DNA of 64,000 nucleotides from Microbacterium halophytorum (GTDB lineage Bacteria > Actinomycetota > Actinomycetes > Actinomycetales > Microbacteriaceae). The notes below the pieces were generated by a model. The model saw only the letters and a list, made by a program, of their open reading frames with translations. It was not told the origin of the DNA and ran no database searches. The position numbers were made by a program, and so were the translations under genes. Shown here piece after piece: positions 25,514 to 34,052 of this stretch (position 1 is its first letter; each line of letters starts with the position of its first letter). The stretch covers positions 1 to 64,000 of the forward strand of contig NZ_PNFA01000012.1 in the NCBI RefSeq assembly GCF_002970975.1, written 5' to 3'.

Positions 25514-27369
25514 TACTTCTTCTCGTCCTCGTCGTCGACGACCTCGGCGTCGACGACGTCCTCGTCGGACTCGGCCGACGCGGCCTCGGGGCCCGCCTCA
25601 CCGGCGGCCGCCTCGGACTGCGCCTGAGCGTAGATCGCCTCGCCGAGCTTCGTCTGCGACGCGTTCAGCTTGTCGAGCGCGGTCTTCACCGCGTCGTCGT
25701 CTTCGCCGGCGAGCGCCGTCTTGAGCCCGTCGACGTCGCCCTGGACCTCGGTCTTGACGTCCTCGGGGAGCTTGTCATCGTTCTCCGAGATGAGCTTCTC
25801 GATCGAGTAGACGAGCGACTCGGCCTGGTTGCGCTGTTCGAGAGCCTCGGCGCGCTTCTTGTCCTCGGCCGCGTTCTCCTCGGCCTCGCGGACCATGCGG
25901 TCGATGTCCTCCTTGGGCAGCGACGAGCCGCCCGTGATGGTCATCGACTGCTCGGTGCCGGTGCCCTTGTCCTTCGCCGACACGTGCACGATGCCGTTCG
26001 CATCGATGTCGAACGTGACCTCGATCTGCGGAACGCCGCGCGGGGCCGGCGCGATGCCGGTCAGCTCGAAGGTCCCCAGCGGCTTGTTGTCGCGGGTGAA
26101 CTCGCGCTCGCCCTGGAAGACCTGGATCGCGACCGACGGCTGGTTGTCGTCGGCGGTCGTGAAGGTCTCGCTGCGCTTGGTCGGGATGGCCGTGTTGCGC
26201 TCGATGAGCTTGGTCATCCGGCCGCCCTTGGTCTCGATGCCGAGGGAGAGCGGGGTGACGTCGATGAGGAGGACGTCCTTGCGCTCGCCCTTCAGCACGC
26301 CGGCCTGCAGGGCGGCGCCGACGGCGACGACCTCATCCGGGTTGACGCCCTTGTTCGGCTCCTTGCCCGTCTCCTTCTTGACGAAATCGGCAACGGCCGG
26401 CATGCGGGTCGAACCACCGACGAGCACCACGTGCGCGATGTCGCTGAGCTTCACGCCCGCCTCGGCGATGACGTCGTGGAACGGCTTCTTGGTGCGCTCG
26501 AGCAGGTCGCTCGAGAGCTCCTCGAACTTGGCGCGCGACAGCGTCTCGTCGAGCGAGACGGGGCCGTCGGACGTGAGCGAGAGGTACGGCAGCGTGATCG
26601 AGGTCGAGGTCGAGCTCGACAGCTCCTTCTTCGCCTGCTCCGCGGCCTCCTTGAGGCGCTGCAGCGCGATCTTGTCGCCGGAGACGTCGACGCCGGTCGA
26701 CTTCTTGAACTGCTCGATCAGGTAGTCGACGATGCGCTGGTCCCAGTCGTCGCCGCCGAGGCGGTTGTCACCGCTCGTGGCGCGCACCTGGATCGTCGAG
26801 AAGTCGTCGTCCTTGCCCACCTCGAGGAGCGAGACGTCGAAGGTTCCGCCGCCGAGGTCGAAGACGAGGATGAGCTCGTCCTCCTGGCCCTTGTCGAGGC
26901 CGTAGGCGAGGGCGGCAGCGGTCGGCTCGTTGATGATGCGCAGCACGTTGAGGCCCGCGATCTCGCCTGCCTCCTTGGTGGCCTGGCGCTCGGCGTCGTT
27001 GAAGTACGCAGGAACCGTGATGACCGCGTCGGTGACGCTGTCGCCGAGGTAGTTCTCGGCGTCGCGCTTCAGCTTCTGCAGGATGCGAGCCGAGATCTCC
27101 TGAGGCGTGTACGCCTTCGAGTCGATCTGCTGCGTCTTCCAGTCGGTGCCCATGTGGCGCTTGACCGACGACAGGGTGCGGTCGACGTTGGTCACGGCCT
27201 GGCGCTTGGCGGTCTCGCCGACGAGCACCTCGCCGTCCTTCGTGAAGGCGACCACCGACGGAGTGGTGCGCGCGCCCTCGGCGTTGGCGATGACCTTCGG
27301 CTCGCCGCCCTCGAGGACCGAGACGACCGAGTTCGTCGTTCCGAGGTCGATACCCACAGCACGTGCCAT
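25513..27369 (-). CDS. dnaK: Molecular chaperone DnaK (Hsp70)
   Basis: A 618-aa Hsp70. The nucleotide-binding domain begins [20 protein letters not shown], with the phosphate-2 motif [17 protein letters not shown] and [13 protein letters not shown]. The substrate domain follows ([11 protein letters not shown]), then an alpha lid and an acidic tail ending DEDEKK. The start at 27369 has GAAGGAG about 8 nt upstream; a longer upstream frame lacks the family sequence. It is the first gene of the dnaK-grpE-dnaJ-hspR operon, preceded by a promoter with HAIR-like sites. Confidence 0.97.
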   Translation of the reverse strand: MARAVGIDLGTTNSVVSVLEGGEPKVIANAEGARTTPSVVAFTKDGEVLVGETAKRQAVTNVDRTLSSVKRHMGTDWKTQQIDSKAYTPQEISARILQKLKRDAENYLGDSVTDAVITVPAYFNDAERQATKEAGEIAGLNVLRIINEPTAAALAYGLDKGQEDELILVFDLGGGTFDVSLLEVGKDDDFSTIQVRATSGDNRLGGDDWDQRIVDYLIEQFKKSTGVDVSGDKIALQRLKEAAEQAKKELSSSTSTSITLPYLSLTSDGPVSLDETLSRAKFEELSSDLLERTKKPFHDVIAEAGVKLSDIAHVVLVGGSTRMPAVADFVKKETGKEPNKGVNPDEVVAVGAALQAGVLKGERKDVLLIDVTPLSLGIETKGGRMTKLIERNTAIPTKRSETFTTADDNQPSVAIQVFQGEREFTRDNKPLGTFELTGIAPAPRGVPQIEVTFDIDANGIVHVSAKDKGTGTEQSMTITGGSSLPKEDIDRMVREAEENAAEDKKRAEALEQRNQAESLVYSIEKLISENDDKLPEDVKTEVQGDVDGLKTALAGEDDDAVKTALDKLNASQTKLGEAIYAQAQSEAAAGEAGPEAASAESDEDVVDAEVVDDEDEKK

Positions 27370-27419
27370 GTCTGACTCCTTCTCTCGTGAAGCTTGCTCG
27401 CGGAACTTCAGCCGCGATG

Positions 27420-27480
27420 ACTCAAGTGTAGAACCTGAGTCGTCTGGGATCAAATTGAACTTGCTATGAGTTAGCTCAAG
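27420..27480 (-). promoter_or_regulatory. dnaK promoter with HspR (HAIR)-like sites
   Basis: The minus strand reads TTGATC (27453-27448), a 17-bp spacer and TACACT (27430-27425). Upstream lies a 21-bp HAIR-like site (27460-27480: CTTGAG with a partial opposite arm, versus consensus CTTGAGT-N7-ACTCAAG). A perfect half site CTTGAGT (27426-27420) overlaps the -10, paired outward with ACTCAGG. Confidence 0.75.
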
Positions 27481-27523
27481 TTTTTGAATCCGGATGGGCG
27501 GACCAGGCGGATCCGCGCGACGA

Positions 27524-28387
27524 TCAGGCCAGGAGGTCCGCGAGCGCGGCGGGTTCCGCGATGACATCGAGCCCCGCGATCCGCCCGCCCGCGAAACGCA
27601 CGACGTACGCGGCGAGCACGGATCCATCGGGAGCGTAGACGGCCGCCGGAAGCTGGGCGACGTCGGCCCCCGCGGCGAGCTCCGCGCGCCCCGCGAACGC
27701 CCGCGCGACGGCATCCGCGCCGCGCACCCGACCGTCGAGCAGGGGCGCGCCGTGCTGCGCACCACCCGCGGCGAGCGCGACCGCCGCCTCGTCGGCCCGC
27801 AGTTCGACGTCGGGGTCCAGGAGCTGCAGGAGCCGGCCGAAGTCGCCCTCGCGTGCGGCGGCGAGGAAGGCGTCGACCGCCTGTCGCCGGCTCCTGCGCA
27901 CCCGTGTCACATCGACGGCGCGGATCCGTGCGCGGGCCCGGGAGGCCAACCGACGGGCGTTGACCGACGTGCGCTCGACGATCGGGGCGATCTCGTCGAA
28001 CGGCAGCCCGAACACGTCGTGCAGGACGAACGCCAGCCGCTCGACGGGCGAGAGCTCGTCGAGCACGACGTCCAGGGCGAGCGCGAGATCCTCCTCCCTG
28101 ACCGCACGGGCGTCGGGCGGGTCATCCGGGGCCGCGCCGTCGTCGAGCGCCGGCTCCTCGCGCCGTGCCGACTCCCGCCGGATGAGATCGATGCACACCC
28201 GCGAGACGACCGTCGTCAGCCACGCGCCGAGGTTGTCGATGTCGCCCGCGGCTGCCCGATCGAGGCGCAGCCAGGTCTCCTGCACGGCGTCGTCAGCGGC
28301 GAACGGCGAGCCGAGGATGCGTCGTGCGATCGCATGCAAGCGCGGGCGGAAGCGCTCGAACTCCTGCGCGAGCCCGTCTGCCGACAT
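27524..28387 (-). CDS. ECF sigma factor with SnoaL-like C-terminal domain (SigJ/ECF41 type)
   Basis: A 287-aa sigma factor. Region 2 is [35 protein letters not shown] with [18 protein letters not shown]. Region 4 is [45 protein letters not shown]. From about residue 180 a SnoaL-like domain ([27 protein letters not shown]) replaces an anti-sigma partner, as in SigJ/ECF41 groups, where this tail tunes activity. The ECF41 WLPEP linker motif is not visible, so the exact subgroup is open. The ATG at 28387 has GGAGG. The divergent FAD oxidoreductase is the probable target. Confidence 0.85.
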   Translation of the reverse strand: MSADGLAQEFERFRPRLHAIARRILGSPFAADDAVQETWLRLDRAAAGDIDNLGAWLTTVVSRVCIDLIRRESARREEPALDDGAAPDDPPDARAVREEDLALALDVVLDELSPVERLAFVLHDVFGLPFDEIAPIVERTSVNARRLASRARARIRAVDVTRVRRSRRQAVDAFLAAAREGDFGRLLQLLDPDVELRADEAAVALAAGGAQHGAPLLDGRVRGADAVARAFAGRAELAAGADVAQLPAAVYAPDGSVLAAYVVRFAGGRIAGLDVIAEPAALADLLA

Positions 28388-28417
28388 GCGCACCTCCGTG
28401 GCGATCCGTCCCGAGTG

Positions 28418-28446
28418 TGTCACATCCGCGGGGCCCCGTGCGACGA
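28418..28446 (+). promoter_or_regulatory. Candidate ECF promoter for the FAD oxidoreductase
   Basis: TGTCACA (28418-28424), a 16-bp spacer and CGACGA (28441-28446). TGTCACA is the -35 reported for ECF41/SigJ-type sigma factors, whose -10 is CGTC-like. The ATG follows 40 nt later. Confidence 0.55.
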
Positions 28447-28486
28447 CGGGGTGAGACGCTTTTCCACAACACATCCGGGAGTCCCC

Positions 28487-29782
28487 ATGTCTTCGCTCAC
28501 CACCCTCCGCTCGGCCGTTCGCGGCCGCGTCCTCCTCCCCGGCGACGACGGCTTCGATGCCGCGCACCGCCCCTGGAACCTCGCCGTCGCACAGCGCCCG
28601 CTCGCCGTGGTCGAGGCCGCCGACGCCGCCGACGTCGCCGCGCTCGTCGCCTTCGCGGCCGACCGCGGCGTCCCCGTCGCGGCCCAGCCGAGCGGGCACG
28701 GCGCGACCGGCCGCGCCAGCGGCGCGATCCTGCTGCGCACCGCACGCCTCGACGGGATCACGATCGATCCGGTCGCCAGGACCGCGCGCATCGGCGCGGG
28801 GGTGCCCTCCGGCGCCCTGCAGCGCGCCGCGGCCGCGCACGGACTGACGGGGCTGCCCGGCAGCTCCCCCGTCGTGAGCGTGACGGGCGCCGCGCTCGGC
28901 GGCGGCCTGAGCTGGTTCGGCCGAGCCGCCGGGTGGATCTCGGACAGCATCACGTCGTTCGACGTCGTCGCCCCGGATGGCCGCGCCCGCAGGGTGGGCC
29001 GCGACGAGGACCCGGAGCTGTTCTGGGCGCTGCGCGGCGGCGGCGGCGACATCGCGATCATCACGGCCGTCGAGCTCGCCCTGCGCAGCGCGCCCGCGCT
29101 GTTCGGCGGGCGCTTCCTCTGGCCGCGCACGCGCGCCCGCGACGTCGTCGACGCGTTCCGCGCGATCACCGCCGACGCGCCTCGCGAGCTGACGGCGTGG
29201 CTGCAGCTCCTGCAGTTCCCCGGCGCCGAACCGATGATCGCGATCGACGCCACGCACCTCGGCGACGCGGCCGCCGGGCGCGCGCTGCTGCGCGACGCCG
29301 AGCTCGTCGGCGGCCGGATCGCCGACACCTTCGCTCCCCTGAGCACGGCGGACGTCGGCTCGATCACCGGGGAGCCGGCCGATCCGGCACCCGGCCGATC
29401 GCGCGCGGCCCTCCTCACGGCGTTCGACGCCGACGTCTTCGCGACGCACCCGACGGATCCGCTCCTCACGGTGCAGGTGCGCCACCTCGGCGGCGCGTTC
29501 GCCGACCCGACCGACAACCCGCACGGTCCCCTCGTCGAGCCGTTCGCCGCTTACCTCTTCGGCGTTCCCGCGACGCCCGAGGTCGACGAGGCGATCCGTG
29601 CCAGGCAGACATCGCTCCTCGACGCCCTGTCGACGAGCGGGCGCGCGCCGATCAGCTTCCTCTCGCCGTCCGAGTCGCTCGCGGACGCGCTCCCGCCCGC
29701 TTCGCTCGAGAGGCTGCGTCGCCTGAAGGCGGAGCGCGACCCCGACGACCTCATCCGGGGCAACTTCGCGACCGCGGGGTGA
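28487..29782 (+). CDS. FAD-linked oxidoreductase (BBE-like)
   Basis: A 431-aa flavoprotein of the FAD_binding_4 / berberine-bridge-like group. The flavin segment is VPVAAQPSGHGATGRASGAILL (about residues 65-86). PGSSPVVSVTGAALGGGLSWFGR and GDIAIITAVELAL follow, and the C-terminal stretch LERLRRLKAERDPDDLIRGNF is the usual BBE tail. It may oxidise a sugar, alcohol or phenolic compound. No signal peptide is present. It is divergent from the SnoaL-tailed sigma gene, and its upstream region carries a matching ECF promoter, so it is the likely regulon member. Confidence 0.85.
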   Translation: MSSLTTLRSAVRGRVLLPGDDGFDAAHRPWNLAVAQRPLAVVEAADAADVAALVAFAADRGVPVAAQPSGHGATGRASGAILLRTARLDGITIDPVARTARIGAGVPSGALQRAAAAHGLTGLPGSSPVVSVTGAALGGGLSWFGRAAGWISDSITSFDVVAPDGRARRVGRDEDPELFWALRGGGGDIAIITAVELALRSAPALFGGRFLWPRTRARDVVDAFRAITADAPRELTAWLQLLQFPGAEPMIAIDATHLGDAAAGRALLRDAELVGGRIADTFAPLSTADVGSITGEPADPAPGRSRAALLTAFDADVFATHPTDPLLTVQVRHLGGAFADPTDNPHGPLVEPFAAYLFGVPATPEVDEAIRARQTSLLDALSTSGRAPISFLSPSESLADALPPASLERLRRLKAERDPDDLIRGNFATAG

Positions 29783-29785
29783 TCG

Positions 29786-29833
29786 CGCGCGGGGGCCCGC
29801 CGCGACCGGATGGTCTCGGCGGGCCCCCGCGCG
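29786..29833. terminator. Bidirectional terminator
   Basis: A perfect 17-bp stem (29786-29802 with 29817-29833) and 14-nt loop, between the convergent oxidoreductase and tctA genes. Confidence 0.85.
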
Positions 29834-29839
29834 GCGCCG

Positions 29840-31378
29840 CTACTTCTTCGTCGGGCGGATGGCGGAAGGGTAGGGCGGGGCGTCCTTGCGGTGCCGGCGC
29901 CCGCTGATGATTCCGAAGACGAGCGAGCCGACGATCAGGGCCCACAGCACCCAGTCGATGGGGCTGCGCGTGAAGAACACCGTCAGGTCGCCGCCGGACG
30001 CCTGCATGCTGTCGATGAAGTTCTTCTCGAGGTCGCGGCCCAGGATGAACCCGATCAGGAAGATCGTGATGTTCACGCCGATCTTCATGAAGATGAAGCC
30101 GATCACGCCGAAGATCAGCGCCGTCCAGACGTCGAACATCACGCCGTTGTTGATGGCGTAGGCGCCGAGCACGCACATCACGAGGATGATCGGGAACAGG
30201 ATGTACTTCGGGATCTCGATGATCTTCGCGAAGTACCGGATGGCGATGAACATCATCACGAACATCACGACGTTCGCGATCAGGAGCGAGAGGATCATCC
30301 CGTCCCACAGCTCCGGGTTGTCGGTGATGAACAGCGGGCCGACCGCGATGCCCTGCAGGACGAACGCTCCGAGCAGCACGGCCGTCGTGCTGTCGCCGGG
30401 GATTCCGAGAGAGAGCAGCGGCACCATGGCACCGCCGGTGAGGCCGTTGTTGGAGCCCTCGCTCGCGATGATTCCCTCTCGGGACCCGTGGCCGAGCTTC
30501 TGCGGGTTCTTCGAGAAGTTCTTGGCCTGCGAGTACGACACGAGCGACGCGGCGCTGCCGCCGACGCCCGGGAGCACGCCGATGCCCGTGCCGATGAGCG
30601 CCGAGCGGAACAGGTTGACGACCTGCCCCTTGAAGTCGCGGAGGCTGAACCGGTCGCCGCTGCTTTTGCCGCCCCTGCCCTTCGTGAGCGAGATCTTGTT
30701 CGACGTGTCGGCCTTCAGACCCTGCTCCGCGTTGCGGAGGATCTCGGCGATGCCGAACAGCCCGATCAGGACCGGCAGGAGCGAGAAGCCCTCCCAGAGA
30801 TAGTCCTCGAGGAACGGAGGCACGAGTCGGAGCTCGTTGTTCGTCGGGAAGACGCCGATGAGGCTGACCATGACGCCGAGCGCACCGCTGAACAGCGCGG
30901 GGAGCATCTTGCCCTCGGCGATCGATGCGATCACCGTCAGCGCGAAGATGATGATGAGGAACTTCTCGACGGGGGTGAAGTTGATCGCGAGCGTGCCGAG
31001 CACGGGAGCGAAGAAGTACAGCACGATGAGGCTGACGAGCCCGCCGACGAGCGAGGCGGTGATGCCGATCTTCAGCGCGCGCTTGGGCTGCCCCTTCTGC
31101 GCCATGGGGTACGCATCGAAGGTCGTCGCGACGGAGGACGGCGTTCCGGGGATCTTGAGCAGAGCGGCGGGGATCATGCCGCCGCTGATGCCGCCGACGT
31201 ACAGACCGAGCAGGAGCGCGAGCCCCTCGGTGAGGTCCATCCCGAAGGTGAGCGGGAGGAAGACCGCGAGCGCCATCGTCGCGGTGAGGCCCGGGATGGA
31301 GCCGAAGATGATGCCGACGAAGACGCCGAAGATCACCAGCAGCACGGACATGGGCGTGATGATGTCTGCGATATCCAT
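29840..31378 (-). CDS. tctA: Tripartite tricarboxylate transporter large permease TctA
   Basis: A 512-aa membrane protein with about 11-12 helices. FGVFVGIIFGSIPGLTATMALAVFLPLTFGM and LLGLYVGGISGGMIPAALLKIPGTPSSVATTFDAYP are TctA signatures. A matching second repeat is at GVLPGVGGSAASLVSYSQAK and SLGIPGDSTTAVLLGAFVLQG. It moves a carboxylate delivered by TctC, with TctB as the small subunit. It is the last gene of tctC-tctB-tctA. The adjacent talarate/galactarate dehydratase and LysR gene suggest that the cargo is a hexarate, but this is inference. Confidence 0.93.
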   Translation of the reverse strand: MDIADIITPMSVLLVIFGVFVGIIFGSIPGLTATMALAVFLPLTFGMDLTEGLALLLGLYVGGISGGMIPAALLKIPGTPSSVATTFDAYPMAQKGQPKRALKIGITASLVGGLVSLIVLYFFAPVLGTLAINFTPVEKFLIIIFALTVIASIAEGKMLPALFSGALGVMVSLIGVFPTNNELRLVPPFLEDYLWEGFSLLPVLIGLFGIAEILRNAEQGLKADTSNKISLTKGRGGKSSGDRFSLRDFKGQVVNLFRSALIGTGIGVLPGVGGSAASLVSYSQAKNFSKNPQKLGHGSREGIIASEGSNNGLTGGAMVPLLSLGIPGDSTTAVLLGAFVLQGIAVGPLFITDNPELWDGMILSLLIANVVMFVMMFIAIRYFAKIIEIPKYILFPIILVMCVLGAYAINNGVMFDVWTALIFGVIGFIFMKIGVNITIFLIGFILGRDLEKNFIDSMQASGGDLTVFFTRSPIDWVLWALIVGSLVFGIISGRRHRKDAPPYPSAIRPTKK

Positions 31379-31387
31379 GCGCGCTCC

Positions 31388-31804
31388 TTACGGGAGGGTG
31401 ATGTCGAACAGCTGGCCGAAGACGAACCAGATGATGGTCGGGGTGAGGATCGCGTTCAGGGCGACGCCGATGATCGCGCGCGGTGTGAACACCGGGCGCA
31501 GCACGAACGACACGGCCGCGATGAAGAGGATGCTCGAGATCAGGAACCCGAGCGGATCCAGCAGGAAGACGTAGGCGATGGCCAGCACGAGCGTGCCGAA
31601 CAGCTTCTTCCAATCGAATCCGGCGTCGAAGAAGCGGCGCCGCTCTCGCGGTTCACCTCTCTTGCCCGCGCGGTTCACGACGAGCGAGATCAGCTTCTGG
31701 ATGCCCATCGCGACGAGCAGCAGCACGAGGATCCCGCCGATGGCATAGGGGAAGACCAGGTGGTAGCTGTCGAACGGGATGTCGAGGGTGAGGAGGTGTC
31801 TCAT
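31388..31804 (-). CDS. tctB: Tripartite tricarboxylate transporter small permease TctB
   Basis: A 138-aa membrane protein with four predicted helices (YAIGGILVLLLVAMGIQKLISLV, LFGTLVLAIAYVFLLDPLGFLISSILFIAAVSFVL, GVALNAILTPTIIWFVFGQLFDITLP). This is typical of TctB, the poorly conserved small subunit. It lies 9 nt upstream of tctA and 72 nt downstream of tctC, with a stable hairpin in the latter gap. Confidence 0.88.
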   Translation of the reverse strand: MRHLLTLDIPFDSYHLVFPYAIGGILVLLLVAMGIQKLISLVVNRAGKRGEPRERRRFFDAGFDWKKLFGTLVLAIAYVFLLDPLGFLISSILFIAAVSFVLRPVFTPRAIIGVALNAILTPTIIWFVFGQLFDITLP

Positions 31805-31836
31805 GTGCGTGGATCCCTAGGAGTGCGGCAGGGTCG

Positions 31837-31871
31837 CTTCGGCGCGGCCGCCGAGCGGGGCCGCGCCGAAG
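31837..31871 (-). terminator. Intercistronic hairpin between tctC and tctB
   Basis: A perfect 13-bp stem (31837-31849 with 31859-31871), 9-nt loop, 5 nt after the tctC stop. It probably lets the binding protein be made in excess over the permeases. Confidence 0.65.
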
Positions 31872-31876
31872 TCGGG

Positions 31877-32926
31877 TCAGGACGCGAGGTCGTTGAAGTC
31901 GGGGGCCTGGTCGATCAGGCTCTCGAGCCGGTCGCGCTTCGCCTCGATGTACTCCGTGCTCTCGTCCATCGGCACGTAGTTGGTGAGGAAGTTGTTCGCG
32001 GTGAGCTCCTCGACGTACGCGTCGGACTCGACGGCCTCGGCCGTCGCCTCGTCGAGCGCGGAGGCGAAGCCCTCATCGATCTCCTTCGGCAGCAGCGTGA
32101 AGAACTCCTTGTCGAAGGTGAAGGGCTCACCGTCGACGGCGATGCCCATCTCGGCGAAGGTCGGGATGTCGTAGCCCTCGACCCGCTCGCTGGCGGTGAT
32201 GCCGAGGAACTTCTCGCGCACCTTGGCCTCGACGTCGTCGCCCGTGTACTGCTCGTTGCCGCCGATCGATCCGTAGACGATGTCGACGTTGCCCGCCCAG
32301 AGCGCCTGGTTCTTCTCCTCGTCGGAGCCGGTCGCGAACACCTTGATCCGCTCGGCCACGTCCTGGCCGTACTCGTCGGCGACCCAGATGTAGAACGCGT
32401 CGAGCGAGAGCTCGGACGTGCCGCCGGCCTCGACCGCGAACGTGAGCTCCTCGGATCCGTTGTCGGCCAGCCATTCCGCCGCCTCGACCATGTCGTCGTA
32501 CGGCGCATCGTGCGCAGCGAGGAAAGCGGCACCCGGGTTCGTCGAGACGACGGGGCCCACCGTCCAGTTGTCGAGCGCGAACTTCTCGGGCTGGCTGCCG
32601 TACTTGACCGACAGGTATGCCATGTCGTGGAAGAACATGATCGTGCTGCCGTCGTCCTTGGCCTTGTCGAGCGCCTGGAACGCCTGATTCGCGCCGATGG
32701 CGTCGGCCTTCATGTCGACGTCGAGGGCTTCGCCGACGTTCTCGGTGAACGCGTGCGCGTTCTGGTAGGTGTCGGCCGTCGTCGAGCTCGAGCCCAGCAC
32801 GACGCGGACGCGGTTCACGTCGATGCCGCCGTCCTCGCCGCCACCGCCGCCGGAGCAGGACGCCAGGCCGAGAGCCATCACGGGCGCGGCGATTGCCGCA
32901 GCGATCTTCAGGGACTTCTTGTTCAT
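31877..32926 (-). CDS. tctC: Tripartite tricarboxylate transporter binding lipoprotein TctC
   Basis: A 349-aa exported binding protein. The lipobox is LGLASC (Cys near residue 24). It then shows TctC/Bug features: VRVVLGSSSTTADTYQNAHAFTENVG at the start of the mature domain, and GSEELTFAVEAGGTSELSLDAFYIW mid-protein. Compared with typical Bug proteins the N-terminal substrate loop is diverged, so the ligand is unclear. The start at 32926 has GAGGA upstream. A good promoter lies about 115 nt upstream, divergent from a LysR gene that probably controls it. Confidence 0.9.
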   Translation of the reverse strand: MNKKSLKIAAAIAAPVMALGLASCSGGGGGEDGGIDVNRVRVVLGSSSTTADTYQNAHAFTENVGEALDVDMKADAIGANQAFQALDKAKDDGSTIMFFHDMAYLSVKYGSQPEKFALDNWTVGPVVSTNPGAAFLAAHDAPYDDMVEAAEWLADNGSEELTFAVEAGGTSELSLDAFYIWVADEYGQDVAERIKVFATGSDEEKNQALWAGNVDIVYGSIGGNEQYTGDDVEAKVREKFLGITASERVEGYDIPTFAEMGIAVDGEPFTFDKEFFTLLPKEIDEGFASALDEATAEAVESDAYVEELTANNFLTNYVPMDESTEYIEAKRDRLESLIDQAPDFNDLAS

Positions 32927-33041
32927 GTCACATCCTCGTCGGGACGGGCACGAGTTCCCGGTCGGGGGTGCCGCGGATGCTCTGTCGAATCGGCGGCGGG
33001 GACCTCGTTGTCCGTGGTGCAGGTACGGGTGGTTCGGTCCG

Positions 33042-33071
33042 ACACTAGGCACGCGCGCCAATGCCCGTCAA
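33042..33071 (-). promoter_or_regulatory. tctCBA promoter
   Basis: The minus strand shows TTGACG (33071-33066), an 18-bp spacer and TAGTGT (33047-33042), giving a leader of about 110 nt before tctC. It lies next to the divergent lysR start. Confidence 0.7.
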
Positions 33072-33108
33072 AGGCCCAATTCGCATGGCGTGATACCTTC
33101 GCGACATC

Positions 33109-33999
33109 ATGTTCACGCTCGATCAGCTCCGGTGCTTCGTCGCCGTCGCGGAGGAGCTCCACTTCGGCCGCGCGGCCGAAGTGCTCCGGATGACCCAGCC
33201 GCCGCTGAGCCGACAGATCCAACGACTCGAGGAGCAGCTCGGCGTCGTCCTGCTCGAGCGCGACAACCGGCGGGTCTCGGTCACCGAGGCGGGGCACGCG
33301 TTCCTGCGCGAAGCACGCGGGATCCTGGCGGCCGCAGAGCGCGCCCCGGAGACGGCGCGGGAGATCGCATCGGGGCGCGCCGGCGTCCTGCGCATCGGCT
33401 TCACGGCCGCGAGCGCCTACAGCGTGCTCGGCCCCCTGCTGTCCCTGTTCGATGAGGAGCTGCCGGGGGTACGCGTGGAACTCGAGGAGCTCGTCACGGT
33501 GCCGCAGCGCCAGGGCGTCCTCGCGGGGGAGCTCGATCTCGGGATCGCCCGACCTCCGTTCGATCCGAAGGTCTTCGGCATCCGGCGCCTCCTCACGGAG
33601 GACCTCGTGCTCGCCGTGCCGAGCGGCCACCCGCTCGCCGAATCGACCGAGCCGCCGTCGAGCGAGCAGCTCGGTCGCGAGAGCCTGATCATGCCCGATT
33701 CGGGCAAGGCCTGGTACTTCTACGATCTCGCGGTGCGCGTGCTCCCGTTCGACCGCACGCAGGAGGTCCACACCGTGAGCCAGGTCACGACGATCCTCAC
33801 GCTCGTCGCGGCCGGCCGCGGCATCTCGTTCGTTCCGGCCTCGGCACGCACCCTCGGCATCCGGGGCGTCTCGTTCGTTCCTCTCGGGCCCGCGGCCGAG
33901 CGCATCGTCGAGCTGGATGCGATCTGGAACCCCGACAGCACGAATCCGGCCCTGCACAGGGCGCTGCGCGTGCTCGAGGCGCATCCGGACTTCCTGTAG
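33109..33999 (+). CDS. LysR-family transcriptional regulator
   Basis: A 296-aa LysR protein. The helix-turn-helix is LRCFVAVAEELHFGRAAEVLRMTQPPLSRQIQRLEEQLGV (residues 6-45), with the linker helix and an effector domain from about 90 (GVLRIGFTAASAYSVLGPLLSLF). It is divergent from tctC and directly precedes the talarate/galactarate dehydratase gene, 53 nt apart on the same strand. It is therefore placed to sense a hexarate and activate both sides. Confidence 0.9.
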   Translation: MFTLDQLRCFVAVAEELHFGRAAEVLRMTQPPLSRQIQRLEEQLGVVLLERDNRRVSVTEAGHAFLREARGILAAAERAPETAREIASGRAGVLRIGFTAASAYSVLGPLLSLFDEELPGVRVELEELVTVPQRQGVLAGELDLGIARPPFDPKVFGIRRLLTEDLVLAVPSGHPLAESTEPPSSEQLGRESLIMPDSGKAWYFYDLAVRVLPFDRTQEVHTVSQVTTILTLVAAGRGISFVPASARTLGIRGVSFVPLGPAAERIVELDAIWNPDSTNPALHRALRVLEAHPDFL

Positions 34000-34052
34000 G
34001 ACAGATTCGCAATCTGTCTGATAGGCTCGGGTCGCACTCGAGGAGGAGACCC

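Noticed and set aside
29810-33193. An 1127-codon plus-strand open frame opposite tctABC
   Set aside because: The protein is a charged Glu/Arg/Asp repeat typical of antisense frames; tctA, tctB and tctC are unmistakable on the other strand.
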